DNA of 64,000 bases from Microvirga sp. Lineage in GTDB: Bacteria > Pseudomonadota > Alphaproteobacteria > Rhizobiales > Beijerinckiaceae. A program made the translations under genes and the position numbers. The notes beneath the pieces were generated by a model, which did no database searches, had not been told where the DNA came from, and worked only from the letters and a program-made list of their open reading frames with translations. The stretch is from NCBI GenBank assembly GCA_022241475.1, contig JAKOMT010000002.1, positions 163,066-227,065 on the forward strand, in the 5' to 3' direction. Shown piece by piece: positions 19,140-28,289 of this stretch; position 1 is the first letter of the stretch; each line of letters opens with the position of its first letter.

Positions 19140-19604
19140 TCAGAGCGCCTTCACCGCTGCGAGCACCTCTTCGGCGTGGCCGGGCACCTTCACCTTCGAC
19201 CAGATGCGGGCGATCTTGCCGGCGCCGTCGATCAGCACCGTCGTGCGCTCGACGCCCATGTACTTGCGGCCGTACATGCTCTTTTCGACCCAGACGCCAT
19301 ACGCTTCGAGCATGCCCTTCTCCTCGTCCGAGACGAGGGGGAACGCGAGGTCGTATTTGCCGGCGAATTTCTCGTGGCTCTTCATGGGATCGGGCGACAC
19401 GCCGACGATCACGGCGCCGGCAGCCTCGAATTCGCTGCGCATGTCGTTGAACGACTTCGCCTCGAGGGTGCATCCGCTGGTGTCGTCCTTCGGATAGAAA
19501 TAGAGGACGACCGTCTTGCCGGCGAGACCGGAGAGCGAGAGCGTTCCGCCGACTGTCGCCGGCAGGGAGAAATCGGGAGCTGCGTCGCCGACGTTGAGCG
19601 TCAT
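19140..19604 (-). CDS. bcp: Peroxiredoxin of the BCP/PrxQ family, lacking the usual resolving cysteine
   Basis: A 154-aa thiol peroxidase that reduces hydrogen and organic peroxides. The peroxidatic Cys45 sits in KDDTSGCTLEAK. The position five residues later, Cys50 in E. coli BCP, is Lys here, and the protein has only this one cysteine. It would therefore work as a 1-Cys enzyme needing an external thiol. It is otherwise full length and conserved from GDAAPDFSLPA to the end. It is divergent from the large AsmA-like gene with 122 bp between them. Confidence 0.93.
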   Translation of the reverse strand: MTLNVGDAAPDFSLPATVGGTLSLSGLAGKTVVLYFYPKDDTSGCTLEAKSFNDMRSEFEAAGAVIVGVSPDPMKSHEKFAGKYDLAFPLVSDEEKGMLEAYGVWVEKSMYGRKYMGVERTTVLIDGAGKIARIWSKVKVPGHAEEVLAAVKAL

Positions 19605-19726
19605 GTCGCCTTCCTTTCGTCCAATTCGTCGCGGCGTTTACGAGGGGCCTTCGATCTACGCCGCGCGTCGTCGCAAGGATCACCGGTAAACGTTAGTGTG
19701 CGTCGGGCGCAATCGATTCGAAGCGG

Positions 19727-22700
19727 GTGGCGGCTCAGCGGCCGGAGCGAGACGGTTTTTTGAACGACGAGGATGATTACACCGATCTGCCGCAAAGCGC
19801 GCTACGTCGCCCGCGTCGGAGGCGGTCGCGCGCCAGACGCGGGATCGCGGTGAGAATCCTGCGCGGCGCAGTCGCCCTCAAGATCGGCTTGCTCGTCATC
19901 CTCTCCCTCGCGACCGGTGCGCTCTACTGGCGTCTCACGCAGGCGCCGCTGCGCCTCGACGGCCTGTCCGGACAGGTGACGGCCGCGCTCGCCGCACGCG
20001 TCGGCGACGACTGGCGAATTTCGATCGACGATTCGGCGGTGACGCTGGTGGACGGCGGGCTCGGCATGGAGGTCGAAGGGCTCGACCTGCGCGACGCCTC
20101 CGGCCGACTGGTGGCGCGCGCGCCGAGCGCCGTCGTGGCGATTTCGACGGGATCGCTGATCGCGGGCTCCCCAGCGCCGCGCGGCGTGGAGTTGCGCGAC
20201 ACCGAATTGCGTCTGCGCATCGCGAACGACGGCTCGATCTCTCTGTCGCCGCCCGACGACGGTATCGCGCTCGCACCGCCCGCGCCGGTTTCAGGTCCCG
20301 CGGAGCCGATCCCCTTCGCTCCGCCCACGGCCTCGGGCGTCGTGATCGCCGGGCTGCTCGGCGCGCTGATCGATCCGCGCGGCCCCTTGGGGGCCATCGA
20401 TTACGCCGCGCTGAAGAACGCCCGGATCACGCTGATCGACGAGAACGGGCGCGAGCGGGCTGCGTTTCGACGCGTGGACGCCCTGTTCGCGACCGCGGGC
20501 TCGGGCCGACGCTTCGACGCGGAGTTCGAGGGAGACGCCGGAACCTGGCGCGTCTCCGGCGCGGTCCGGCCCGACGGCTCCGGAGGCAAGAGAGCGCGCC
20601 TTGCGGTGGAGAATATCCCGCTGGTCGACGTCTTCCTCTTCGGGGGCCTTTCGCCCGTGGCGGAGGCCCGGGACCTTCGCTTCGGCTTCGCCGCCGAGAT
20701 TTCGATCGGCGCGAACGGCGAAGTCCACGCCTTCACGGCTGAGGTCGAAGGCGAACCGGGCACGATCCGTCTCGACGATCCGAACACGCCCCTCCTGTCG
20801 ATCGGCGCATTCTCGGCGAATCTCGACTGGGACGCCGAGCGCGGCGTGGTGGAGATCGCCGACGCGCTGTACGCGGCGGGCGACACGCGCGTGCGGCTCG
20901 ACGGAGCCCTCACGCCGGACGAGGACGGAAACGCCTGGCGGCTCGATCTTCGAAGCCAAGCGGCGAGCCTCAGCGGCGCGGCGGAGGGCGACGCTCCGGT
21001 CGCGATCGAATCGATCCAGCTGCTGGCGCATGGCGGCCAGGACGGACTCGTCGTCGAGGAGCTCGCGCTTCGGGGTCCGAAACTCGACGCCGCCGTAACC
21101 CTGTCCTTCGGGGCCCGCGCCGACGAGGGCGGGCTGAGGGTCGCGCTCGAAGCCCGGGAGACGGGCGTGCGCGAGGCCTTGCGGGTCTGGCCCGAATTCG
21201 TCGCCCCGACGGTGCGCGGCTTTCTGGTCGAGACGCTCTCCTCGGGGACGCTCGATCGCCTGACGCTCGCGACCGTCATCACCGCAGAGGATTTCCGTGC
21301 GATGCGGCGCAGGGAGGGTCTCCCGCACGAGTCCGTCGACATCGACTTCGCGATCACCGACGCCACGTTCACGCCCAATCGCGACCTGCCGCCGATGACG
21401 CGGGCGCATTTCGCCGGATCGGTGCTAGGGCGCTCGGCCCGGATCGACGACGCCTCGGCCCTGCTTCCGCTCGAGGAGGGGCGCGTTCTCGCGCTGACGG
21501 GCGGCGGTTTCGTGATGGAGGACTTCTGGCGTCCCGGCGAGCGGGCGGCGATAGACTTCCGGCTCGGGGGCGGCGCCGACGCGCTGGCCGCGCTCCTGCG
21601 CACGCCGATCATTGCGCGCGCGGAGCAGGTCAATCTCTCGCCCGACGACATTTCGGGCGAGATCGATCTCGGCGTGTCGCTCGCGATCGCCTTAAACGCC
21701 CCTCCCGATCCGGCCGCGATCCCGATCCGAGTCGAAGGCGACGTCACGGACCTGCGGCTGAGGTCTGTCTTCGGCGAGGACGACTTGACGGACGGCGCGT
21801 TCACGATGACCTACCGCGACGGAAGCCTGGACCTGCGCGGCCGCGCGCGGCTCGCGGAGGACATGGCCGATGTCGCGCTGGCGCAAGTTCGCGGCGGCGG
21901 GGGCGAGGCGACGATCAATCTCACGCTCGACGACGCGGCGCGCCGACGCCGGGGAATCGATCTCGGCTCCGCGCTGACGGGGCCGATCCCCGTCGTGATC
22001 CGCACGCGGCTTTCCGGGGACGAGGGGATGCGCGTGGAGGCGGATCTCTCGCAGGCGAGAATCGACAACCTGGTCCCCGGATGGGTCAAACCGTCAGGTC
22101 AGGCCGGCTTCGTCAGCATGACGATCAGGAGCGGCGAGCGGCCACGGCTCGAGGGCTTCTCGCTCGAGGCGGGCACCGCGCGGATCGTGGGCGATCTCGA
22201 CATCGCGGCCGCCGGGGGGCTCGCCGCAGCCGAATTGTCGACGCTTCGGATCTCGCCCGGCGACGAGGCGCGCGCGACCATATCGAACGACGGCGGCGTG
22301 TGGCGCGCGACCGTGCGCGCCAACGTGATGGACGCCCGCCCCTTCCTCGCGCTGCTGTCGCAGGAGCGCACGGGCGAGGCGGAGGGAGCCATGGCGCGGC
22401 TCGAACTCGACCTGCGCGCCGAGATCATGACCGGCCACAACGGCGAGTCGCTCACGGGCGCCGAGTTGTCCCTGTCGCTGCGGCCCGGGACGATCCGCGA
22501 CTTCGCCCTGCGGGGCCGTTTCCCCGGAGCGGCGGTCGCGGCCCGCAAGACGCTCGCGGCCAGCGGAGAATCCGCGATCGTCGTGGAGAGCGGCGACGCT
22601 GGCGCGACCCTGCGCTTCATCGATCTCTACACGCGGATGGGCGGCGGCCAGCTGGACTTCCAGATCGCGACGGACGGCGAGGCGCAGCCGGGGCGCCTCG

Positions 22701-23227
22701 TGATCAGGGATTTCGTCCTGCGCGACGAGCCAGCCCTGAGCACGCTCGTTTCGCAGCAGCCGCAACGCTCCAGACCCGGCGGCGAGATCGACTACAACGC
22801 CGCGAGGTTCGAGCAGGCGCGCGCCGATTTCGTGCGTCGCGGCGGGCGTCTCGATCTCTCGGAAGCTGTGATGTGGGGCGCCGAGATCGGCTTCCGACTG
22901 GACGGCTATCTCGACCAGAGCCAGCGCAATCTCGACATTCGCGGCACATTCGTGCCGGCTTTCGGCATCAACAACGCCTTCGCCCAGGTGCCGCTCATCG
23001 GGATGATTCTCGGCGGCGGGCGCCACGAGGGGCTGATCGGCATCAATTTCCGCGTCTCGGGCTCCCTCGACGCGCCGACCCTGACGGTCAACCCGCTTTC
23101 CGCCATCGCTCCGGGCTTCCTGCGCCGGCTGTTCGAGGCCGGCGGCGCTGCGCCCTACCAGCCTCCGCCGGCGACGACGCCGCAGGCGCCGCCGGCTCCG
23201 CCGCTTCAGATCTCGCCTGGACAGTAG
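19727..23227 (+). CDS. Large AsmA-like/YhdP-type envelope protein (DUF3971)
   Basis: A 1166-aa protein with a basic cytosolic N-terminus (RRPRRRRSRARRG), one membrane helix (residues about 47-67) and a very long region rich in beta strands, matching the YhdP/AsmA-like family with DUF3971 and AsmA_2 regions. The C-terminal part (FGINNAFAQVPLIGMILGGG) is the conserved AsmA-like end, followed by a Pro/Ala tail. By analogy with E. coli YhdP, TamB and YdbH it probably forms a hydrophobic groove across the periplasm for phospholipid transport to the outer membrane; that role is inferred. The GTG start at 19727 is uncertain. Confidence 0.85.
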   Translation: MAAQRPERDGFLNDEDDYTDLPQSALRRPRRRRSRARRGIAVRILRGAVALKIGLLVILSLATGALYWRLTQAPLRLDGLSGQVTAALAARVGDDWRISIDDSAVTLVDGGLGMEVEGLDLRDASGRLVARAPSAVVAISTGSLIAGSPAPRGVELRDTELRLRIANDGSISLSPPDDGIALAPPAPVSGPAEPIPFAPPTASGVVIAGLLGALIDPRGPLGAIDYAALKNARITLIDENGRERAAFRRVDALFATAGSGRRFDAEFEGDAGTWRVSGAVRPDGSGGKRARLAVENIPLVDVFLFGGLSPVAEARDLRFGFAAEISIGANGEVHAFTAEVEGEPGTIRLDDPNTPLLSIGAFSANLDWDAERGVVEIADALYAAGDTRVRLDGALTPDEDGNAWRLDLRSQAASLSGAAEGDAPVAIESIQLLAHGGQDGLVVEELALRGPKLDAAVTLSFGARADEGGLRVALEARETGVREALRVWPEFVAPTVRGFLVETLSSGTLDRLTLATVITAEDFRAMRRREGLPHESVDIDFAITDATFTPNRDLPPMTRAHFAGSVLGRSARIDDASALLPLEEGRVLALTGGGFVMEDFWRPGERAAIDFRLGGGADALAALLRTPIIARAEQVNLSPDDISGEIDLGVSLAIALNAPPDPAAIPIRVEGDVTDLRLRSVFGEDDLTDGAFTMTYRDGSLDLRGRARLAEDMADVALAQVRGGGGEATINLTLDDAARRRRGIDLGSALTGPIPVVIRTRLSGDEGMRVEADLSQARIDNLVPGWVKPSGQAGFVSMTIRSGERPRLEGFSLEAGTARIVGDLDIAAAGGLAAAELSTLRISPGDEARATISNDGGVWRATVRANVMDARPFLALLSQERTGEAEGAMARLELDLRAEIMTGHNGESLTGAELSLSLRPGTIRDFALRGRFPGAAVAARKTLAASGESAIVVESGDAGATLRFIDLYTRMGGGQLDFQIATDGEAQPGRLVIRDFVLRDEPALSTLVSQQPQRSRPGGEIDYNAARFEQARADFVRRGGRLDLSEAVMWGAEIGFRLDGYLDQSQRNLDIRGTFVPAFGINNAFAQVPLIGMILGGGRHEGLIGINFRVSGSLDAPTLTVNPLSAIAPGFLRRLFEAGGAAPYQPPPATTPQAPPAPPLQISPGQ

Positions 23228-23234
23228 GCAGGTC

Positions 23235-23450
23235 TCAACCCAGGAACAGCATCGCTCCGGCGATGATCGTGGCCGCCAGGGCGCTCCATCCGGCTCCGGC
23301 GCGGCCTGCCATTCGAAGGCCCTCGTCCTCAAACGCGAAAGCCTCGCCAGCCGCACGCGCGGCGTCGGCCAGGGACCTCGCTCGAGCGGCTTCGCTTCGG
23401 GGGAGCCGTCGCGCGCGACGGTTCTTACGGGTGTTGTCCGCGACAGCCAT
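23235..23450 (-). CDS. Small single-pass membrane protein, unknown
   Basis: A 71-aa protein with a strongly basic N-terminal third (NTRKNRRARRLPRSEAARAR), a helical Ala-rich middle and one hydrophobic segment at the C-terminus (GWSALAATIIAGAMLFLG). It may be a tail-anchored membrane protein. It is convergent with the AsmA-like gene, only 7 bp from its stop. I do not recognise the family. The composition is plausible for a real protein, but the evidence is modest. Confidence 0.5.
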   Translation of the reverse strand: MAVADNTRKNRRARRLPRSEAARARSLADAARAAGEAFAFEDEGLRMAGRAGAGWSALAATIIAGAMLFLG

Positions 23451-23652
23451 TGCGCACTCCCCTGCGTTTCGCCACCCAGTGGACAGCGATCCCTGTCAAG
23501 CTGCGCCCGGTCGGTAATGAATCTCTGAACGCAGGCTGTCGCGAACCGCAAAAATACGCCGCCTGTAGAGGGGCGCTCCCCTTCGCACCTCATCGACGCT
23601 CGCTTATTGTCGCCGGCGGAGGCCGATTGGGCATCCGATTTGGAGAGCGACG

Positions 23653-23985
23653 ATGAACAAGGCTGTGCTAGCGGGCGTCTTGGTGGGTTTCATGGCTGCT
23701 TCGAGCGGCGCGTCGGCGAATCAATGGCTCTTCGACCTCGAAAACAGGTCCGCAGCGAGCATCACCACATTTCGCACGCAGGAGAATGGCGGCTGGAGCG
23801 ACAACTGGCTCGAGGAGATCGTCGCCCCCGGCGAGACCTTCGAGATGGACTTCGGAACGGACGAGGGCGAGTGCGTCGTTCGCACGCGGATCGACTTCAC
23901 CGACAACACCTACGTCGACGCCGACATCGACTATTGCGACATGTCGACGATCACCGTCCGCAACAACGACGTGGTCTGGCGCTGA
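23653..23985 (+). CDS. Small secreted protein, unknown
   Basis: A 110-aa protein with a clear signal peptide (MNKAVLAGVLVGFMAASSGA, cleavage after ASA near residue 22). The mature part is about 88 aa, acidic and rich in aromatic, Asn and Thr residues, with two cysteines about 32 residues apart that could form a disulfide. It looks like a compact beta-rich periplasmic or extracellular domain. GGAGAG lies 8 nt before the ATG. I do not recognise the family. A strong hairpin follows the stop. Confidence 0.72.
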   Translation: MNKAVLAGVLVGFMAASSGASANQWLFDLENRSAASITTFRTQENGGWSDNWLEEIVAPGETFEMDFGTDEGECVVRTRIDFTDNTYVDADIDYCDMSTITVRNNDVVWR

Positions 23986-23991
23986 CGCGCC

Positions 23992-24036
23992 GGGGCGCGG
24001 CGCTGCAAAATCCCGGTGGAGCGCGCGCCGCGCCCC
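23992..24036 (+). terminator. Long GC-rich hairpin after the secreted-protein gene
   Basis: A perfect 12-bp stem: GGGGCGCGGCGC (23992-24003) with GCGCCGCGCCCC (24025-24036), 21-nt loop. It begins 7 bp after the stop. There is no T-run, so it may stop transcription in a non-canonical way or protect the RNA 3' end. Confidence 0.5.
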
Positions 24037-24181
24037 CTATCCCCGCCGTTCGTCACCAGTTATGGAACCGTGTGCTTTCTACGACTGACGATACGATGGG
24101 TTTTAGTTTCTCCTTTGTTCTCGTACAGAGAGCCATGCTAACGAAGCAGGATACAGTGATTCGATCCGGAGCGGCGGCGAT

Positions 24182-26242
24182 ATGAGCGAAGGCGGCGATC
24201 TCTTCGAAGGCTCGGCCGCGAAGGCGTTCGTCGAGGACGCGCCTCCGGCGGCGTCCGGGCGCCGCTCGACGCCGAAGGCCGCCTCCCCGACCCTGGGAGA
24301 ATCCGGCTACACGGCCGCCACGATCGAAGTGCTCGAAGGGCTCGAGCCCGTACGCCGTCGTCCGGGCATGTATATCGGCGGCACCGACGAGAAGGCGCTG
24401 CACCACCTCTTCGCGGAAGTCATCGACAATGCGATGGACGAGGCGGTCGCCGGCCACGCCACTTTCATCGAGGTCGAATTCGAGGCGGACGGGTTCCTGA
24501 CCGTCACGGATAACGGCCGCGGCATCCCCGTCGACCCGCATCCGAAATTCCCCGACAAATCCGCGCTCGAAGTGATCCTCACGACGCTTCACGCGGGCGG
24601 CAAGTTCGATTCCAAGGTCTACGAGACCTCCGGCGGCCTGCACGGCGTCGGCGTCTCGGTCGTCAACGCGCTGTCGGAGCGGCTCGAGGTCGAGGTGGCG
24701 CGGGGGCAGACGCTGTATCGCCAGATCTACGAGCGCGGCCATCCGGTCACGCCACTGGAGACGATCGGGCGCGTGCACAACCGGCGCGGGACCCGCGTGC
24801 GCTTCCGGCCCGACGCCCAGATCTTCGGCGAGGGCGGCGTCGCCTTCTCGCCCGCGCGGCTGTTCCGCATGGCCCGCTCGAAGGCCTATCTCTTCGGCGG
24901 TGTCGAGATCCGCTGGCGCTGCGCGCCCGAACGCGCGGGATCGTCCGTCGCGACCGAGGCGACGTTCCGCTTCCCCGACGGATTGAAGGATTACCTGACG
25001 ACGGATCTGGACGGCCGCGAACTGGTCGTCGACCAGATTTTCTCGGGAAAGATCCAGAAGCCGGGCGGTCACGGCTCGCTCGAATGGGCCATCGCATGGC
25101 TCGGCGGGGTCGAGGACGGCTTCTCGTCCTCCTATTGCAACACCATTCCGACGCCCGAGGGCGGCACGCACGAGAGCGGCATGCGCATGGCGCTGCTGCG
25201 CGGCTTGCGCGACCACGCCGAGCGCGTCAACCAGTCGAAGCGCGTGGCGCAGATCACCGCGGACGACGTGATGACGAGTTGCGCCGCGATGCTCTCGGTC
25301 TTCATCCGCGAGCCCGAGTTCCAGGGCCAGACGAAGGACAAGCTCGCGACGCTCGAAGCCTCGCGCATCGTCGAGAACGCCTTGCGCGACGCGTTCGACC
25401 ATTGGCTCGCCGCCTCCCCCGCGCAGGCCAACCGGCTGCTCGACTGGGTCGTCGACCGCGCCGAGGAGCGGCTGCGTCGACGCCAGGAGAAGGAGGTCGC
25501 GCGCAAGACCGCGACGCGCAAGCTGCGCCTTCCCGGCAAGCTCGCCGATTGCAGCAATGCGGGCGCGGCCGGCTCGGAATTGTTCATCGTCGAGGGCGAT
25601 TCGGCCGGCGGCTCCGCCAAGCAGGCGCGCGACCGCGCGTCCCAGGCCATCCTGCCGCTGCGCGGCAAGATCCTGAACGTCGCCTCCGCCGGGCGCGACA
25701 AGCTGGCGGCGAACCAGCAGCTCTCGGATCTCGCGCAGGCGCTCGGCTGCGGCGTGGGTTCACAGTATCGCGACGACGACCTTCGCTACGAGAAGGTCAT
25801 CATCATGACGGACGCCGACGTCGACGGCGCCCATATCGCCTCGTTGCTGATCACCTTCTTCTACCGCCAGATGCCGCGGCTGATCGACGGGGGACGGCTC
25901 TATCTCGCGATCCCGCCTCTCTACAAGCTCACCCACGGCGCCAAGACCGTCTACGCGCGCGATGACGCCCATCGCGAGGAACTGATCGCCAAGGAGTTCA
26001 AGGCGAACGCCAAGGTCGAGGTGAGCCGCTTCAAGGGGCTGGGCGAGATGATGCCGGCGCAGCTCAAGGAAACGACGATGCATCCGGCCAAGCGCACCCT
26101 CCTGCGCGTCTCGGTGCGCGACGACAACCGCGTCGAAACGGCGGACGCGATCGACAGGCTGATGGGCACGAAGCCGGAGGCGCGCTTCGCGTTCATTCAG
26201 GAACGCGCGGCCTTCGCTACGGATCTCGATCTCGACATCTGA
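24182..26242 (+). CDS. parE: DNA topoisomerase IV subunit B
   Basis: A 686-aa type IIA topoisomerase ATPase subunit. It decatenates daughter chromosomes together with ParC, which is not in the window. The GHKL ATPase motifs (IDNAMDEAVAG, VTDNGRGIPVD, GLHGVGVSVVNALS) and the TOPRIM motifs (EGDSAGGSAKQARDR and DADVDGAHI) are present. Length and the GGTDEKALHHL start fit ParE rather than GyrB, which is usually about 800 aa. A 7-bp inverted repeat (26247-26253 with 26271-26277) follows the stop without a T-run. Confidence 0.95.
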   Translation: MSEGGDLFEGSAAKAFVEDAPPAASGRRSTPKAASPTLGESGYTAATIEVLEGLEPVRRRPGMYIGGTDEKALHHLFAEVIDNAMDEAVAGHATFIEVEFEADGFLTVTDNGRGIPVDPHPKFPDKSALEVILTTLHAGGKFDSKVYETSGGLHGVGVSVVNALSERLEVEVARGQTLYRQIYERGHPVTPLETIGRVHNRRGTRVRFRPDAQIFGEGGVAFSPARLFRMARSKAYLFGGVEIRWRCAPERAGSSVATEATFRFPDGLKDYLTTDLDGRELVVDQIFSGKIQKPGGHGSLEWAIAWLGGVEDGFSSSYCNTIPTPEGGTHESGMRMALLRGLRDHAERVNQSKRVAQITADDVMTSCAAMLSVFIREPEFQGQTKDKLATLEASRIVENALRDAFDHWLAASPAQANRLLDWVVDRAEERLRRRQEKEVARKTATRKLRLPGKLADCSNAGAAGSELFIVEGDSAGGSAKQARDRASQAILPLRGKILNVASAGRDKLAANQQLSDLAQALGCGVGSQYRDDDLRYEKVIIMTDADVDGAHIASLLITFFYRQMPRLIDGGRLYLAIPPLYKLTHGAKTVYARDDAHREELIAKEFKANAKVEVSRFKGLGEMMPAQLKETTMHPAKRTLLRVSVRDDNRVETADAIDRLMGTKPEARFAFIQERAAFATDLDLDI

Positions 26243-26323
26243 CGACGCGCCCCTTGTAGCGGGAGGCTGCGGGGCGCAGAGTCGCACGACGTCGCGCCTG
26301 CGATCACCCGGTTGGAGACCACC

Positions 26324-27004
26324 ATGAGCACGCCCGACAGCCCCGTTTCGATCCCGGTCCGCATCAGCGTCATCTCGGACGTGATCTGCCCGTGGTGCTA
26401 CCTCGGCAAGCGGCGGCTCGAAAGCGCGCTCGAGGAAAGCGGGATCGACGCCGAGATCGCCTGGCTGCCCTTCGAGCTCAATCCCGACATGCCGGCGGAG
26501 GGCATGCCCCGCTCAATATACCGCGAGCGCAAATTCGGCGCGGAGCGGGGCGCGGCCATGGATTCCGAAATGCAGGAGCGCGGCGTCGCCGACGGCGTGA
26601 GCTTCGCCTTCGAGAAGATGACGCGCACGCCCAATACGCGCCGCGCGCACATGCTCATCGCCCACGCCGCGACGATGGGCGAGGACGACGTACTCGCCGA
26701 CGCGCTGTTTCGGGCCTATTTCGAGGATGGCGTGGATCTCGGCGACGTCGACGCCCTGGTCGGCGTCGCGGCGTCCCTCGGCTTCGACGAGGAGACCTGC
26801 CGGGCGGTGCTCGCGGACGAGACCGTGGCGCAGGCCGTCGCAAGCATGGAAAGCCGCGCGGCGGAAGCCGGCGTCACCGGCGTGCCGTTCTTCATCGTCG
26901 AGGACAAGTACGGGATTTCCGGCGCGCAGCCGAAGGAGACCTGGCTCGCACTCTTCGAAGATCTGGCGAAGGGCGAGACCCTGGCGGGGGAAGACCCCGG
27001 TTGA
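26324..27004 (+). CDS. DsbA family oxidoreductase (FrnE-like)
   Basis: A 226-aa thioredoxin-fold protein of the DsbA/FrnE type. The redox motif CPWC lies near the N-terminus in SVISDVICPWCYLGKRRLE, and the cis-Pro loop is GVTGVPFFIVEDKYGISGAQ. There is no signal peptide, so it is cytosolic, as FrnE-like proteins are. The natural substrate is unknown; thiol-disulfide exchange is expected from the intact CxxC. The ATG at 26324 has GGAGA at the right distance; an in-frame TTG at 26312 is less likely. Confidence 0.88.
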   Translation: MSTPDSPVSIPVRISVISDVICPWCYLGKRRLESALEESGIDAEIAWLPFELNPDMPAEGMPRSIYRERKFGAERGAAMDSEMQERGVADGVSFAFEKMTRTPNTRRAHMLIAHAATMGEDDVLADALFRAYFEDGVDLGDVDALVGVAASLGFDEETCRAVLADETVAQAVASMESRAAEAGVTGVPFFIVEDKYGISGAQPKETWLALFEDLAKGETLAGEDPG

Positions 27005-27246
27005 GGACGCCTGGGAGCCGTGCCGCCAAGCCCTGAAATGAAGGGGCGCTGCTCAGTGCGAACGCGGCCTTGTCGACCGCGCCATCGCACCGGCAGCGCC
27101 TCCGCGCCCTCTGGAAGGCTTTATCTCGATCCCGGGCGAACTTCGCCAGAACCAACAATAGACTACCAGAAATGCGGGCGCGGTCGCGCCCATATGTGCG
27201 CCACGACTGCGGAAAGGAGCGGCGCCTCGCCGCGTCGCTGGGCGCC

Positions 27247-28080
27247 TCAGTCCGCGGCGACGCCGCTCGCGGAAGCGTTGTTCGCAGAACCCGCGTTTTG
27301 CGAGGGATTATTCGCGCCGGACTCGCCGCGCAAGGCCGCCGGAGCCGGCCGCCGCAACGGCGGTCGACGCTCCTCGAAGACCGCATCGGCGTCGCCCGGC
27401 GGGTTGCGCCCTGGCGACGTGGCCGGACTGGACGACATGGCGGGAGCGGGAGGCATGGCGGGCGCAGGAGACGTGGCGGCCTCGGGCGCGCGCGCCAGCC
27501 GGCGCAGGGCGCTGGCGGCGCCGTCGTCCGCGAGACGAGACGCGAAGCGGCTCATGCGCTGGTCGAGGTAATCGATCAGCGATTCGAGCGCCCCGTTCGT
27601 GATCATCCCGTCATGCAGCTTGGGTCGCTCGCCCAGAGCGATCCGCCGGGCGTCGCCGACTTCGTCCGCGGAGACCTCCTGCCCGAACCAGACGGGCGCG
27701 CGAAAGGCTTCGGCATGGGCCTGGTCGGGGAATGTGACGAGCACGTAGCTGGCGATGAGCGGCGCGGCGTAGCGCTCGACCTCGACCGAGACGCCGTTCG
27801 CGGCGTCGAGCGCCATGCGCTCATAGACCGCCTTGCCGGCGCAGACGTCCAGCAGCACTTCGCCCTGCGCCCGGGAGACCTCGACCCGCTCTTCAGAGCC
27901 CGGGCCCTGCGCGCCGAGCTCCTGAAGGACGAGGATGCACGCGTCGCCCTCGATCCGAAGAAAAGACCGCCGATCGGACTGATCGGGGAAATGCCCCTCG
28001 ACGACCGTCGCCGGCGATCGTTCGCGGCGGATGAGGCGCGCGAAGGCGGGGGCGAGACAAAATCGGCGATATACGCTCAT
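27247..28080 (-). CDS. Putative CYTH-like domain protein with disordered C-terminal tail
   Basis: A 277-aa protein. Residues about 5-150 resemble a CYTH (adenylate cyclase CyaB/thiamine triphosphatase-like) fold: alternating strands with paired charges (RRSFLRIEGD, SEERVEVSRAQGEVLLD) and a C-terminal VWFGQEVSADE similar to the WxGxEVTxD end of that family. The N-terminal ExExK signature of active CYTH enzymes is not seen, so the call is tentative and catalysis is doubtful. Residues 200-277 are low complexity, rich in Ala, Pro, Ser and Asn. The ATG at 28080 has GAGG just upstream. The neighbours give no clue. Confidence 0.65.
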   Translation of the reverse strand: MSVYRRFCLAPAFARLIRRERSPATVVEGHFPDQSDRRSFLRIEGDACILVLQELGAQGPGSEERVEVSRAQGEVLLDVCAGKAVYERMALDAANGVSVEVERYAAPLIASYVLVTFPDQAHAEAFRAPVWFGQEVSADEVGDARRIALGERPKLHDGMITNGALESLIDYLDQRMSRFASRLADDGAASALRRLARAPEAATSPAPAMPPAPAMSSSPATSPGRNPPGDADAVFEERRPPLRRPAPAALRGESGANNPSQNAGSANNASASGVAAD

Positions 28081-28289
28081 GAAAAACCTCAACGCGAACT
28101 GACGTGGCCCTTTTTGGGGCGAAGCGGCCGCACCGCCGATTCGCGGCGCAGGACCGACCTAGACCGATATGAGCGCCGCAACAATGTCGGGAAGTGGGCG
28201 AGATTCGTGCGATTTCCGCAAACCGGGCTCCCCGAAGATGAAGGCGCGCGCCGAATATCGGCCATCCGAACGCCCCATCGGCGCAGCCG

